NCBI GenBank assembly: GCA_035079385.1
Contig: JAVHKY010000063.1
Span: 1,054,001-1,118,000, forward strand
Source: Aspidiotus rigidus
Taxonomy: Eukaryota; Arthropoda; Insecta; Hemiptera; Diaspididae
DNA length: 64,000 nt
Direction of reading: 5' to 3'
Each line of letters starts with the position of its first letter. Positions within the stretch are counted from its first letter, which is position 1. The notes under the pieces are model-generated. The model worked only from the letters and a program-made list of their open reading frames with translations. It did no database searches and was not told where the DNA came from. Positions 22,949 to 36,445 of this stretch are shown here, piece after piece. The position numbers and the translations under genes are program-made.

Positions 22949-22999
22949 CAGTAGTTTCCCTCTAGCACAGACATTATATCACAAACTTCCATCATTCAT
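22948..22999 (-). promoter_or_regulatory. Two upstream ORFs in the RGM 5' UTR
   Basis: uORF1 (22999-22979) is 7 codons including the stop, starting at the first base after the splice acceptor. uORF2 (22974-22948) is 9 codons including the stop. Its TGA overlaps the main ATG by one base (TGATG), a layout that permits termination-reinitiation. Translational control of RGM is an inference. Confidence 0.5.
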
Positions 23000-23000
23000 C

Positions 23001-25040
23001 TGAAAGAAAAAATGAAGCAATTGTAAATTTTTGCGCATACATCAGGCTTAGTTCAAAAGCACCCGAAAAAAGTTTCCATATTATTACAAACACAGAAAGC
23101 GTTTTACACCGAAATATTCAGTTATTCTATCATTTTGCTCTTTAGTTGTTAGTTGCGTTTTAAAAACCAACTTTTGCATCAATTGTGGCTTCAAAAAAAG
23201 AATGAAATATTTGAATTACGTCCTAGAAAATATCGATGGTAGCATAATTTGCATTTCAATAATTATAAAGGTGTTACGTCCTGATGTACACGCATCATAA
23301 TAATTATAATTAGAATTTCATAAATATATTAAAACATAAATGGATGAAATCAATTTTACATAATCAAGCAATGCCAGTCTACTTATCAGTAAAATAATGT
23401 AGACCACAACAAGTAATTGAATATCCTTCTCAAAAGTAGCATATAAGCTAATTAGGTTGGTGATTGTGTACAACTTTGTCATCTTCAATTACTTGAAATA
23501 GACAAATTATACTAGGTGTTATTAGTACCCACAAAACCATCGCTACAAGTCATTGGTCAGGTATTTTTGAAAACAAAACTCTAATTTCCAATTTTGTCTG
23601 GTATTTGATGGGGTATGATTCAAAACATCACCGGGAAAAACAATAATCAAAATTTTTAAAATAATGAAAATGTCTAATATACGAAATAGAATGTTTGTCT
23701 GTATGTTTGTAATTCCATAACTTTTGAACGCCTTCACATATCGACTTGAAATTTTTTATGAAAAATTTTGTTTTATTTGGATCAGGTTTTTGAATAAATT
23801 TTGACGTTCTGACTCCCTGAAGAAGGAGTAGGGGGCGAAAAAATTAGGAAAAAACGGGGGTTATCGAGTACTGAAACCGCTTCTCGCTGCACCATAGACA
23901 TACGCACCGTTGTTCTAACCGTTCAAACGCGTTGAGCGGCCCAGTTTTAAAAATTAAATTATCGTGATAACTCGAGTTTTACTCATTTTTATGAAAAGTT
24001 GAAGAAAACAAAAATTCATTGTAGCCCCTGTAATTTTCTTTCGAATGAGTCCAATCCCAGATTTTTAGGAGGAATTTTGGGAACGATTGGTTTTTGACTG
24101 ATGCGTATTCAATATCATTGTGTTCACACAGAGAGAGCATCTTTGGAGAGCATTTCAACCGGTTGCTCTGGATGAATCTATAGAGGTTTAAACCTGCACT
24201 AGATGGCGCTGCAAAATTACCTGCGCGGGTGAAATCGAGTGAGGGATCGTGGATAGCTTTAAAGAGAAATACTGTCAACTTCAGGAGGACAAAAAATGTT
24301 GGAAAATTGTTCTGCGTAGTCAAATTGATTATAATTCAATTTTTTAACATCGGCGATAACACGCAAGGTGCCAACCTTTGAAACTCCAAATTTAAATCCC
24401 AATAGAGGCTATTCAAGTTTTACGTATCCAATTTTCGATTTTAAAAGGAGACGTTTATGTAAAATAATTTCTTGAAAATTCACTCTTCTTTTGTGATACG
24501 AGTAAATGTCGTGGTCGGAGTTCTAAACTACCTAAGAAAAGGTACTGAGTTCGAGAAAGAGTTGGCAAAATTACATCCGGTTTCTCATATAGAAAACGAC
24601 TGAGTGCGTCTCATATCTCTATATATAGACTAATGTAATGCTTTAGGGGTATGGCAGGCTTTTTACCTCTACTGTCCACCCATTTCCTTAATCATCGCGA
24701 TTGGTAAAATATTGATGAATTAGTCCGTTTTTTGCTGCAATACAGCCCTTACCTGTCAACCCAGCTCTTACCGTTAAAATCGAAATATTTACAATACACA
24801 GATACCTACTCAACACACAGCTGGCGGTCAGGCGCGCCGCCAACCGCTAGTATATTTATGTAAGGAAAGGAAACCTGAATTTTTTCAGGTGAGGCTGAAA
24901 GTGATGTAGGACCTGCAAAACGTCGAGAAAGTTTATTGCTTCATCTTCCTTTCAATTTCGCTACCGATGTAACATCTCAGCAAGAGCTAGAAAAGTCGGT
25001 AAAGAGAGAGCTTCACTATTACTTTTTCCTATACGTTATT
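23001..25040. other. Upstream flank of RGM, no gene recognised
   Basis: RGM promoter and non-coding first exon(s) should lie here or beyond, but I could not place them. The stretch 23680-23900 (TGTATGTTTGTAATTCCATA, AAAAACGGGGG) has the look of an old transposon fragment. I do not identify its class. Confidence 0.35.
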
Positions 25041-25082
25041 CTCAGCCTAGTATTAAATTAGAATACTGAATATTAGGCTGAG
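25041..25082. repeat. 42-bp imperfect hairpin
   Basis: CTCAGCCTAGTATT is inverted as AATATTAGGCTGAG around a 14-nt spacer. Confidence 0.7.
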
Positions 25083-27352
25083 TGACTCAATCCTTGATAA
25101 TTTCCAATTCCTGGTATCACTTAATGCTGACGTTAAGAAGCTTTTCCTCCATTTTCGGTCGCGAAAGAAATTCAGTTACATTAAAAAATTTCAAAAAAAT
25201 ATCGAAGTAACACAATCGCATTTATTGAGTATTACCATCTTCAAGTCGTATAGAAAAGTACTGACCCGTACAAGTAAGAATTGAAACTAACACGAAAAGG
25301 ATGATAAAAAAAATTGAGTTATTAATGATAAGCATCGACGCTGGTGGAATAAAACAGGTCAGCGAACGTCGACTCTGGTACAATTTTTTTTTAGCGAGAG
25401 GAAGGAGGGAAGAATCGTTGCAGTGTTTTATAATCTCTATTTCCTCAGAAGCGGTAAGCTTCAAGCCTTTATCTGCGAAATGTAGGAGATGAACTCGAGT
25501 ATCGATAGAAAAGGTGAGATCTTTTTCCAACAGATGAGCGGCAAAGTTGGAGCACTCGGGGGTACGATTTTTGAAAGCCTTTTTATGCTCCGCGGCCCGA
25601 TCTTCAAGTTTCCGGCCAGTTTGGTCAAAAAAGCGGTGTGTACAAATTTGTGTGCTCAGACTGTCCCATGGTGCACACAGATCATGTCCATTTACCCTAC
25701 AGTACTGTTGTTTTCAGCATCACACGCACGCCAACGCACGGAATGACTGCATTCTTGTTGTAGCTACACTGTTTACATTACAACTGTAGAAAGCGCTAAA
25801 GTAAAGTTGAAAACTAATATTCTGTCCTGTAAAAAAATTTTATCCCGACTTAATTTCATTTTGACTCAACTTTTTCTAATATTAGTAAATCTCTTGACTA
25901 TTTCCAAACTTCCTGACCTACTTTTGAAATTCTTGACTTTTTCCTAACTTTCCAAATTTTTCAAACTGCATTCAATATGATGGGGTAGTTCGCTGCAAGT
26001 GTTTCCACTCGTTGATAAACACATACACTCAATTTCCATGGTAAACTAAAATTCCATTCTTCAGTCAACCCCTCGCCCAAAAAATAGAGAACAGCTGATA
26101 GCACAATGGTCCCGAAACTGTTTGACATTGATTCATTTGTTCAATACCCTGACCTTATATTTCAAAGGTGCGAGATTAGACAAAACCATAGTCAAAGTAA
26201 ATAAATTAATAATTCGCTCTTTAAGCGAAGAAAAAACATTATGGTTACTTATCGACGACAATTTCACCTTCTTTGTTCGCTTTTGTACAATTTTCATTAT
26301 GTCCGTTACATCCAATTACGCCGTGCATGTAAACGTAAGGAGAAATAAATTCGAATTAAAACTTTTTTTTAATATTAATCAGCTGTTTTCGATAAGTAAA
26401 ACAAGCTGTTTTAGTTAAGGGTAGTCATTTTTGGTAGATAAACTAGCTGGTTGAGTCACAGGTTCAAGACACGGGTTATACCCTGCGTATGTAGGTAATT
26501 TGCACGTAATTTGAACGTATAAAAAAATTTTGTATTATACACGGTCCATCAGCTCGTGATAAGCCACTCGTCACTATATCACTCGCTTTAGTACCTTGTA
26601 TAGTAAATAACTATTTTTCGGCGTTTTATTCGGTCATGTGGAACACTCGTGTAAATTAATTATAGTTTTTCTACATGGTTCATATATACTTAGATAAACA
26701 ACGCTCTCATTATAGCAAGAGGGGGTGTTTCAAAGTACCTCTTCTCAAAGTTTTATGACCAATACTGAGAGAGGATTTACAACAAGAGGAGAGCAACATG
26801 TATTACATAGTTCCATATTTCATACTCGCGAGTCTTTTTCCTCTTTATATTAAATATATAAAAAGGTGTTTCTATTAGATAATAATTATTATTGTGTGAT
26901 AATTGTTATTAAAGAGCATCCAATACGGCTAATACAATTCATTGTAGAAGAATATTGCGGAATGAAGAATACTTCAATTTGGGCAGGGAACATGTGGAGG
27001 CGAACAGCGGCGAGTACCGGTGGTTAAGAAGGAGTAGTAAATCTTCAATGTGTAAGCCGAACAACGCGCGACAACTAGTATACACTTATTAGGCACGCAC
27101 ACGTAGAATGCGCGGGTTTATCAGATGAAATACCCGAAAGAGAAGAGGAAGAACAGGCGTTAAGTAAGTTTACAAGCCAACACGTAACAATAGCCCCACA
27201 TACAGTATACCAGATACATATCTATAAAAATGATACAAACAATGAAGAAGAAAAAATCGAAACGCACTTCACGATTGAAAAAGAAAACCGGATACAATGT
27301 GGTTTAAGAATGTGCAAAGCCTGGACCAGTACGGCGCACAGCGCGCAGTCAA

Positions 27353-27353
<1 letters not shown>

Positions 27354-27406
<53 letters not shown>

Positions 27407-27419
27407 TGTGTGTGTGTTA
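27354..27419. repeat. (CA)n(TA)n(TG)n compound microsatellite
   Basis: About 17 CA units, then about 8 TA units, then GTGTGTGTGT. The whole is near-palindromic and could extrude a cruciform. The ORFs across it are low-complexity artefacts. Confidence 0.95.
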
Positions 27420-29885
27420 TTGAACTGGAGAAGGTACTTCATACATCTGGAGAATAGAATGAAGCTAGAAGAGTTTTTACGGTTTCGCTTCCCTCTAATA
27501 CGCCTACATTCATACGTATAGGCATCGTGTCTCGACAGACACCAGCTAGCCGTCGTTTCCCATTCTCGCTCTTCATTCCATTTAGAATGCACGCCACGCC
27601 GCCTTGCAAGAGATCGCGATCGTAGAGATAGACGACGTGCGAAGACAAAACGTACCTCTTTCCGAGTTCGGGAAGTTGGGTGCAGCTTTGGTATGCAACG
27701 CTCTTCTCTCCCGTCAGGTATATAAGAACATATTCCGTGGGCTGAAGAAAAAATTTCTCGCTAGACACAATGGCAGACGCGCAGATGGGAAATAAAACTG
27801 GTTTCTCACGTTAGTCCTTCGGACGATTTTGACAAGTATTTAAAAAGAACCGTACAACATTGATATATTAAACGATTTTGAAAATCTTGTTTGTGAAGTG
27901 AGAAAGAAATGGGGAATAAAGCGGAACGTTAATACCAATACTCATTGTGTACGATATTGCTTTTCGAAACACATGAAGTTTGTGTGATACCTACGTACAC
28001 GCAGCCGGGCCTGCTATACTAGGCGGGAAAGGCAATTGAAGGAACGAGTGTAGTGTGAAGTACACAAACACACACACACAAATATAAACATCTTTACTCT
28101 AAGAAAGGCATAAGTAATTTATAGATTATAATATTTTAAAATGGGCACGCTCGTTATCGCCTTCCAAACCTACATCTTTTTGCGCTTTTTTCTTATTTTT
28201 CTCCTTCTTCCGTATAAAGAAACCAAGTTTCGCATAGTTACCATTACCTTTTTCTGGTTTCCCATCGCACGTTATAAATTTTTCGAAACTAAAGAAGACA
28301 GGTGTCTGTATGGAACCCAGAGTAGGTGCAGTAATCGTAAATCTGAATGATTTTGTAAAATGATGATGAAAATAATGAAATAGATGTACGTTCGTTGTCG
28401 TCTTTGAGAGAGGAGAAAATTTCAATTTAAAAGGTTTCTGGTTGGTCATGTTGGAACTACACTCCACCAAATAAATCTCCAAACGAATCTCTTCTAAGAA
28501 AGCGTACCAACCCTTTTTTTCATTGTGATGTGTGTTCAGACTTCGCGAACAGTATCGCAAAACTTGATCCAATTTTCAAGGTTACGGTTGGACATACTAA
28601 GGGAAAATAGGTAAACTACTTCAACTTTCCAGGATCAACTGAATTCATTCCCAGGAATACCCCTGTGGCCAGGAATTTATGTACACACAATTTCATTACA
28701 AAAGTATGTATCCGTTTTGACGATGAGATGAGACATGACCTGAACCAGGATTATAGATTGGATTGAACATCGATAATAAGAAATTCTGAAAATATTTTAA
28801 TACAGACATAATTCCTACAAACATGAGTCATTTAAATTGAATGATAGAACGCGAAGCTAGAGATAAAAAACTGAACAGAGATTTAATAAAATTTCGCGAC
28901 TTCACCCAAGGCTTATACCAAAAAAAAGAAAAACTAAGTTCTCCAAGATTTCTCCACTTCATGGAAGCACCTTGGATCGTGTATATCTTTGGGCCTTTCT
29001 CAATTGTATCGATATATCGATTGGTATTGATTGTATCGATACATAGTCTTAGACCACGATAGTATTACTTGTATTAATCTAAAAGAAGAGCTAAGAATAT
29101 ACTCCCAGTTGAGACTAGCAACCTGAAGAGCTCATTTCACCAGTATTTCCTAGCTTAGGTAGTAAGTACTAGCCAGACGGCGTGGCGCGCCTCCTTCGTT
29201 GTCACGTGTGTTTATTTTTAGATATTATTTCCCCTTCTTCGGAATTTGAGTATATTTTGTTTCATTCACCTTGTGAATTTTTGATACTGGTGTCGACTAA
29301 ATTTTTTGATATTTATTCATATTGCGTTGTGATGAGCTAGGGAGCTCGCTAAAGAAACGTTATTCTTTCGACGTTTGCAGACCACGTATATTTCTCATAT
29401 CTTTGTACAACAACTATAAACCAACTTACTATTAAGTGTGGAAAGGGAGGGCCTGTAATCGAAACAATTTAGTGTACGCTGAAAATGAGGAAGAAATGCT
29501 TAGGTGAATGTTTATAGAGAACGGTCAGCAAATTGTGTGGATTGTACTGTGGAACGTGGAAAAACGTGAAAACAGAACGAAATGTACATATTTTGGCGGA
29601 TTACGTTTAGTTGATATCGAAAAAAGAGCGATTTAGATAGAATACCTAGTTTTGATTTATACAATGTTTATGGAACCGGGAAATGAAATATGTATTAAAC
29701 ATTTTAGTCGTATAATACGTAAGCTGAAAAGTTGATGGATTTACGTCCATTACAAAACGAAAGAATTCAAATTTTTTGATAAATTAGCAAATTAGCGAGT
29801 TTAATTTTTATGGAAAAAATGTAAACAAAAATAATTGTTAATAACCTCAGTAAATAATCTAGATAATTCTTCACTCTGGATATTG

Positions 29886-29918
<33 letters not shown>

Positions 29919-30914
29919 AATTCTCTAGATACCTTTTCTCTGAATCAAATTTTGATACTAACACAAAGTATACTTACAGCCTTTTTTAATTCTGTTGTTC
30001 ACGAATTTAGATAAGACACATGAGATAAAGGGAGTAATTATTCAGAATTACTCAAGACACATACACTTTCTTTTTTATTTTTTTTTGTACCTCTTCATCT
30101 TATTGTTCAATCTACTTAATTTTCTTTTCAAACTTTTCTTCTTTTTCAATTTCCTTCAATTTTACCCTCTTCCTTTCTTCACTTGTTCTTCAATACGATC
30201 TTATTTTATCTTCTTCTTTGTCATTTTCCGAGTCTTCCGAATTGTCCTCTTCGTCATTATCATGCTTTTCCGTTTCTCTCTCTCCTCCTTTTTTTCTTCT
30301 TCAGTCTTCGGCATCCTCTCCTCTAATCATCCATAATATGGTTATAATTAATTCTACATGTCGTCCTTCTCTAATCTGCAAATGAATGGAAGAAAAACGT
30401 ATCGTTTTGAAGATTAGCTGGTTCATTTTCTTTTTTTTTTTCTCTCTTTCTCTTTTTTTCTACATGAGATCGTCTTTTAAATTTTGTATTTGTTACAGGT
30501 TGACAGTATCATTGGTTGCTACTGTCTTTTCAATCTCCAGCCACAATTAGTTCTATATGACCTCTCTTTTTTACGTGCAAACGAGCGAATTCGTCCATCT
30601 GTTCAAGAGTTGATTGTTTTTTTAAAAATCCCTTTCTTCATGTAGCTCAATTGGAACGAATTTTTTCAAGGCATTCAATATATTTCTTTTGAGTTCACCA
30701 ATCGCAAATTAACAGTTATTCTTGATGTCGAGTCCTAATTTTTGTAAGTCGTTGTTCTATAGAGATTATTCCGTTAAATCCTATTGACGTTAAGTACTTC
30801 CCCAGTTTGTAATCTCACTACATGATTTAAATTAAGATTTAATTGGGAATCTTTGTTTGGGGAGGGGAGTTCTTGAAAATTTAGATGTCTCACCATTTGC
30901 TAAGAATAATGATT
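27420..30914. other. No gene recognised
   Basis: Contains a 29-base A run (29886-29914) and a pyrimidine-dominated strand (30060-30330, many TTC/CTT). The 148-codon ORF at 28126-28572 (-) is lysine- and phenylalanine-rich with no recognisable domain, and I do not call it a gene. Confidence 0.4.
29886..29914 (+). repeat. A29 homopolymer
   Basis: Twenty-nine consecutive A residues. No recognisable retroposed sequence precedes it. Confidence 0.95.
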
Positions 30915-31250
30915 GAAATTTTTCCAATTCCTACTCCTGTCATATATAACTGGAAAGCTAAGATTTTTCCAAGATCCCTCTTGGCATAATTATATAGCTC
31001 GATATATGAAATTTTTTCAATATTTCAACTCCTCATCTGGTGGTTCAATTTTTTCCAAGCTCCTCTTCTGTCATATATAGCTCGATTCCCGATATTTGAA
31101 CTGTTTTCAAATCTGACTCCTTTGATATTGAAAATTTTTCTAACTTCCCCCCCCCCCCCATCTATCATAAAGAGCTCAAAAGTCTCACTTTTTTTGAGTC
31201 CCTCCCGCTATAGTTAGCTCAATTTTCGAAATTTAATCAAGCCCAGCTCC
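30915..31250. repeat. Minisatellite related to 1-112
   Basis: About five to six degenerate units of TTTTTCCAAGCTCCTCTTCT-GTCATATATAGCTCGA type. A C13-14 run interrupts it near 31147. It is the same family as the window's first 112 bases. Confidence 0.75.
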
Positions 31251-33245
31251 TTTTATTGGGACTCCAAATTTGAATTCAATTCTCAATACCGAAATCAATC
31301 CGTCCCATAGAAGAACATCTCTAAATTTCTTGTTTAACTTTGTTAAATACATTGTTTTTTTATTACAACCTTCAATTCAACTTTTTTTGCCTGAATAATA
31401 GAAATCTGATTGAAAGCTTAATTACAATCTTTATTTAGTCCAAGTCCCTGTAGAATCACACCATCTATTTTTCCTGAATACATCTCTTTCAAGTTCTCAT
31501 ATGATGAGTCTATAGTTGAAATTCTTATTAGGTTCAAGTTCATACTTTTCTACGCTCATTTGTTGAAAATGTACCCACATATTATTATATTCTTCATACT
31601 CCAGCATTTATCCAGTCATCAGAAACTTTTATTCGAATTTGGTTCACATCAGTTACCCTCAACATGATTAAACTGATTGCGCGCCTGAGAACTTCACCCT
31701 CTTACCTTAAACTACCGACCCCACCTCGCCTAGTAAGGTTACAACCTTGAAAACTGTCATCATTTCTTAATCCGAGCATCTTGATATCACTCATATGAAA
31801 AGAACAACCCTATAAAAAACTCGGAATCATTAAACGTAAACCCATTCCAAAACAGAAATTGCCACCATGAAGAAAATATCTTCGCTCGACTTCGGGTTGG
31901 TCGACCCCAAATCATCCATTCTCATCTCCTCCTGGATCTCCATACTCCACTGTCATGTATAATTCATATTAGACAGATAATTTGACAACCTCTCTTCACA
32001 TCCTACTCTCCAAAATTAACATTCTTCCTACAATGTGACCTAAGTCATATCCTCTGCCCTTTGAAACTACTCCAAAACAGTCTCCAACTCTTTTTCAACT
32101 ACCTGCGTTACTCAATTACTCCAACTTGTACTTATCCGGTCTTTTTCTCCTGACTCAAAATTTAAGCCCCTCCACCTGATTCGACTCCTCCTTTCAATTC
32201 TCTGCCCTATCCTGATATTCTTCTTTGTTTTCCCCTCCATTTCGGGTATTCTTATTTTTAACACTTACAGGCGGCCATTTTGTTATTGCTTTTTTTTTGT
32301 CTTTCCATTTGTTTTTTGCCATTCTTTATGAAATCCTCCAGTAACTACCTCTGGATATGAATTCTATAATTGTTTCTCAGGCACCAATGGATACGAAATA
32401 CACAATAAAAAAAAATTTCTTCAACTATGTTCCTGTTAAAGGCAAAACTACAAATAATACTTAGTTCTTTGCATGTTATGCCTGCTTCAATTCCCGCATC
32501 GGCTTGTTAAAACTTCTTCTCTCATTTCACGTGTTTGCTTCCGAGCTTTCCTACTATTTCTTTTATTTCTCCTTGTTTTCTTACTTTTGAGTCGGATTGT
32601 TTTAATCATAAAATTCTCCAGCAAGTATCTGTTCATTTTTGCAGAATTAGTCCTCCGTAAAAGACGATTTGCTTCAAAAACTCCCCCAAAAATTCTTCAT
32701 GAATAGGTGACTTATGAATTCTAGCAAACAATAGTAAAATTCATCCATAAAGCTAATGAAAAAAGAAAAAAAAGATAACGTTTTACACTCCCATGTAACA
32801 AAATGAGAAATTTGTGGTCCTACTGAGTAACGACGATTATTGACCTCACTCGTCTCAAAGAATAAGAGTCAAGTAGAAGTATCGAGGTTTGTCTCTAGTT
32901 AGGTTTCAATGTATAGAAAACTATGTGAAATCAACTGTGTCCTCGTTAGAGGGATTTTTTTTCGGCGATGTTCCTATAATCACAACAGGAATACGGGTAG
33001 GTAATACTAATTTTTTTTATGCGCAAATATGTATTGGCTTGGTCAAATTTCTTCTCTTATTTCAGACGTTTGACAAACAGGAATCAGAGTAGGTATTTCT
33101 AAAATCATAATTGCAATAGAGAAAAGCCATTCAAAGTTTGAGAATTAGACAAACTACAGTCTTTACCTTTTTTCCCCTCATTATCTAGTTTAATTAATCA
33201 TTTTATACTTATTTCAATACTGAAAAAATTTTTCAAGGGTACAAT
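31251..33245. other. No gene recognised
   Basis: AT-rich, with T- and C-biased stretches. Short ORFs only, none with a recognisable motif. Confidence 0.4.
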
Positions 33246-33373
33246 TCTACTTTATTAGTTGCTTTTACAAGAGTACTTTCGGGTGTGATCCCATAACCAG
33301 TTGTGTCGAAACTCTACTGATGATAGGATGACATCCGAAAGTATTCTTGTAGAAGCAACCTAATAAAGTAGGA
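33246..33373. mobile_element. 128-bp MITE-like inverted repeat
   Basis: TCTACTTTATTAGTTGC then TTTTACAAGAGTACTTTCGG is inverted at the right as CCGAAAGTATTCTTGTAGAA then GCAACCTAATAAAGTAGGA. There are a few arm mismatches. The central loop is about 45 nt. Confidence 0.8.
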
Positions 33374-33577
33374 CATATATACAGTAATAGAATACACGTA
33401 ATACTCGATTTTAGCTATTTTTTAGCTAAATTGTATCCGAGTATCTCCGATCTGAGGCATACAGGGTCGGGTAGCTCTTTTAGTATAATTGTATTGTATT
33501 TTAGGCCTGGTATAAGCTCAGTACAATGAAAGCTAAGAATAAATGTCTTAAAATAGCGAACGTCGAAATTTTTCTAA

Positions 33578-33655
33578 ATCCCTGAAGTAGGTCAGAGTCA
33601 TTAAACGTCACGCATCCTGCGTCCCACAGATTTTCGACTGACCCCCAGCTCAATG
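33578..33655 (-). repeat. Dispersed repeat, copy B
   Basis: Reverse complement of the segment at 20738-20813: CCCTGAAGTAGGTCA...GACTGACCCCCA. Confidence 0.75.
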
Positions 33656-36195
33656 AAGGGTACAGAGGGAAAAGAGGGCATGTCCAAAATAAACAATCTG
33701 GACCGTTGGAATTTTTTGCATCACTGAGAAAAAACTGTTTTCCTAGATCGTTTCGTTTGGATATTCCCCTTCTTTTCCTCATACACATCCTAATAAATTT
33801 TTAAAATAGCGAGAGACCAATAATGAACCACAGAAATAAATAGTGTACCAAATATTTCATTCTATAAGGATTTTTGCCGGTAGGATATCCTCAGCCTGTC
33901 ATTCGATCACAGGTCCTCCTCATATATGCGATACGAAACTGCGACGCAGAAAAATATGAAAATAAGCAAGGAGACGACCCTTTTCTGAAATTTCACTGTT
34001 TTCAGGGTTTTCAGGATGCAGACGGAAAATTTCTTTGATCGAGTTCATAATTTTGGAATCCAAATTGTGTATTACATTCGGTTTCTCAAAACATCGTATT
34101 ATATAGCACAAATAAGGACATAGCCTCTGGCCCAGGGGTGTGAAAAGAGGTGGCTACTGAAAATAGATTTGTTCTACAATTTCTCCAGACACTAGCTTGT
34201 TTGAATTTTTACTATTGTTCATACATTGTGCAAAATTACAAAATAATTAGCCAGAAATAGGATATTACACAATTTAATGAAGAGCGAAAACCAATTTTTA
34301 CTCTTCAGTCAAGAATATTACATTATTTCACTTATAATACTGCAGACTAAATTCACGTTAAATTGCAGGGACTCTTCCAAATTTGGTAATCTAGAACTCT
34401 TTTCATTCTCATCAGCATATTATTTGTTCTATGATCGAATCGAGAATCAAGAACATTTGCTTAAACTCGGGCCTGTCATAAGTTTAAGAATGCAAGGATT
34501 TGTGATAAATCATACATCATCTATGAAAAATGTAAAAGGTTGCCGATTTATTTCATTTGTGTAAGATGCGGAAGACACGTATGCACTGGTCAAGAGTGAT
34601 GAGTCAATTTTTCACTAGCCTGTAACCAGAACATCAGGTTACAATATCTTCGAGGGTTACTCTGAAATGCGATCACCTCTAAAATGATATTATCGGTGTA
34701 GAGGTGTACTTTCAGTAATATCAACTCAGTTTTTGTCACTAAAGCGATCCATATTCAAATGAAACTTCAAAGCAGAAACACAACTTTGGAATTTTATCCC
34801 TTAGTAACATTACAGGTTCACATAATCACACATAATGTTCTAATAACATTCTGGATTCTAGTAGATCGTCATTCTCGTATTCATTTCCAGTTTCCACAGT
34901 TATCCACGCAAAATTACCATGTACGTCAATACTTATACCTTCGTACTTAATTTACTATCCTTCTTGCTATTCATGCCAGTCTCGAACTCATCTATTACTT
35001 CTTTGTACCAAACGCGTACTCATTCATCACTACTCCTAAATTTTCCATTGTATATTTTCTTAATCTCGATACAACCGGTACCGAACATTTTATAATAGTT
35101 TTGTTAGCCAGAGAATTCGAATTTTGTTTTCAATTTTCAAATATTATAAAAAACTTCTTGTCAACTGATCCGAAAATAAGTAATAAACAATATTCATCTT
35201 TCTCACGATAATTTCAGCATATCACCTAGACAACTAAGAGAGCGCTCGTCAACTTACAGTAATCAATACTACGCGTATTGATGAGGTTCTCGAACATAAA
35301 CAAGAACAAAAAGGGTTCACCACAAAAAGTATTTGTAAGAAATATATTATGATGGTAAATTGAAAAGTACCATTTCATTCATCTGAGATCCTCGAACGTA
35401 TATTAGGCAGTATTAAAACAACTGTACTAGTAAAAATACGATCAAACAAAAGTTTCTTACATCAAGTGCGTACGTACAAGACGACAGGAGACGATTGCAG
35501 ATGAATTTTGACATGGAGATACGTTAGACAATGAGCTTCACTGAAAATTTTCATCGAATTCACGTTCGTTTGCCACCTCAAAACAATATCCTCTCTTCTT
35601 TCTTCGATGGAGCTGTTAATGTTTCAACAAAACGAAATTTCGACGATGCTAGTAGACAAACCATATTAACCGTAACGAATTTTCAAACATTTAAATTTCT
35701 TAAAACGCAGATGCTGCAAATTACGATACGTATTCTCAAGACGTAAGGCTCGAAGAAACCGAAATTGAACACAAATTCTAAAGCAGAATACTTGTATGTA
35801 TTTCGGCAGATTTCACTCGCGAAAACGATTAGAAGTCAACTTCTTCACTAAAATCATAGGAATGAAATTATAAGATATTAATTATTCATTACTAAACGGC
35901 AGAAAGATTTGTTGTCTTCGTTCATTACAATCGTAATCATTTTCGCACCCGATCACGACATAATTAGTAATTACTGTGGCTATTTTAAAAGATAATCCTA
36001 TATAATAAAGCACATAGAAAATAAACGCTACTGAGCAGTCACTGGCTAGGAGACTAGGAGAGGAAGGAACAACAGAGCGTACATGCGTACATTCTACATT
36101 CTACTGTGATCGGCTAAACGTGACCGACAAAGTGGAGTGTGACGGGACAGCAAGTACCTTTGCGTGACTGCGTGAGCTGGTGAATGGAGTAGTAC
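33656..36195. other. No gene recognised
   Basis: AT-rich. Only short ORFs without family resemblance. Confidence 0.4.
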
Positions 36196-36445
36196 CACAG
36201 AGTAAACAGAGGTCGTCTGAACGCGCTCGAGACACGGGCATCATCCAAATTCGTAGTTTAGGGTTCGCCTAACGCAGTTGACCGAGCGGTGAATCTGCAA
36301 CACTCAACAATTTGCGTTGTGTACAGCTGTATGCAGAGCTTGACGCGCACTCAACGCGTTAGGCGAACCTAAACTACGAATTTGGATGATGCCCGTATTC
36401 ATCAACGTTATGAGCATAGCGAAGACGACCTCTGTTTACTCTGTG
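36196..36445. mobile_element. 250-bp hAT-like MITE, TSD AGTAGTAC
   Basis: Terminal repeats CACAGAGTAAACAGAGGTCG (then TCT) are inverted at the right end. A perfect 8-bp direct repeat AGTAGTAC lies on both sides (36188-36195, 36446-36453). An inner inverted pair spans GGGCATCATCCAAATTCGTA and continues to GCCTAACGC. The 8-bp duplication is the hAT hallmark. A half copy lies at 18920-19010. Confidence 0.88.

Noticed and set aside
28126..28572. 148-codon minus-strand ORF
   Set aside because: No recognisable domain, no splice or promoter support, and composition typical of AT-rich non-coding DNA.
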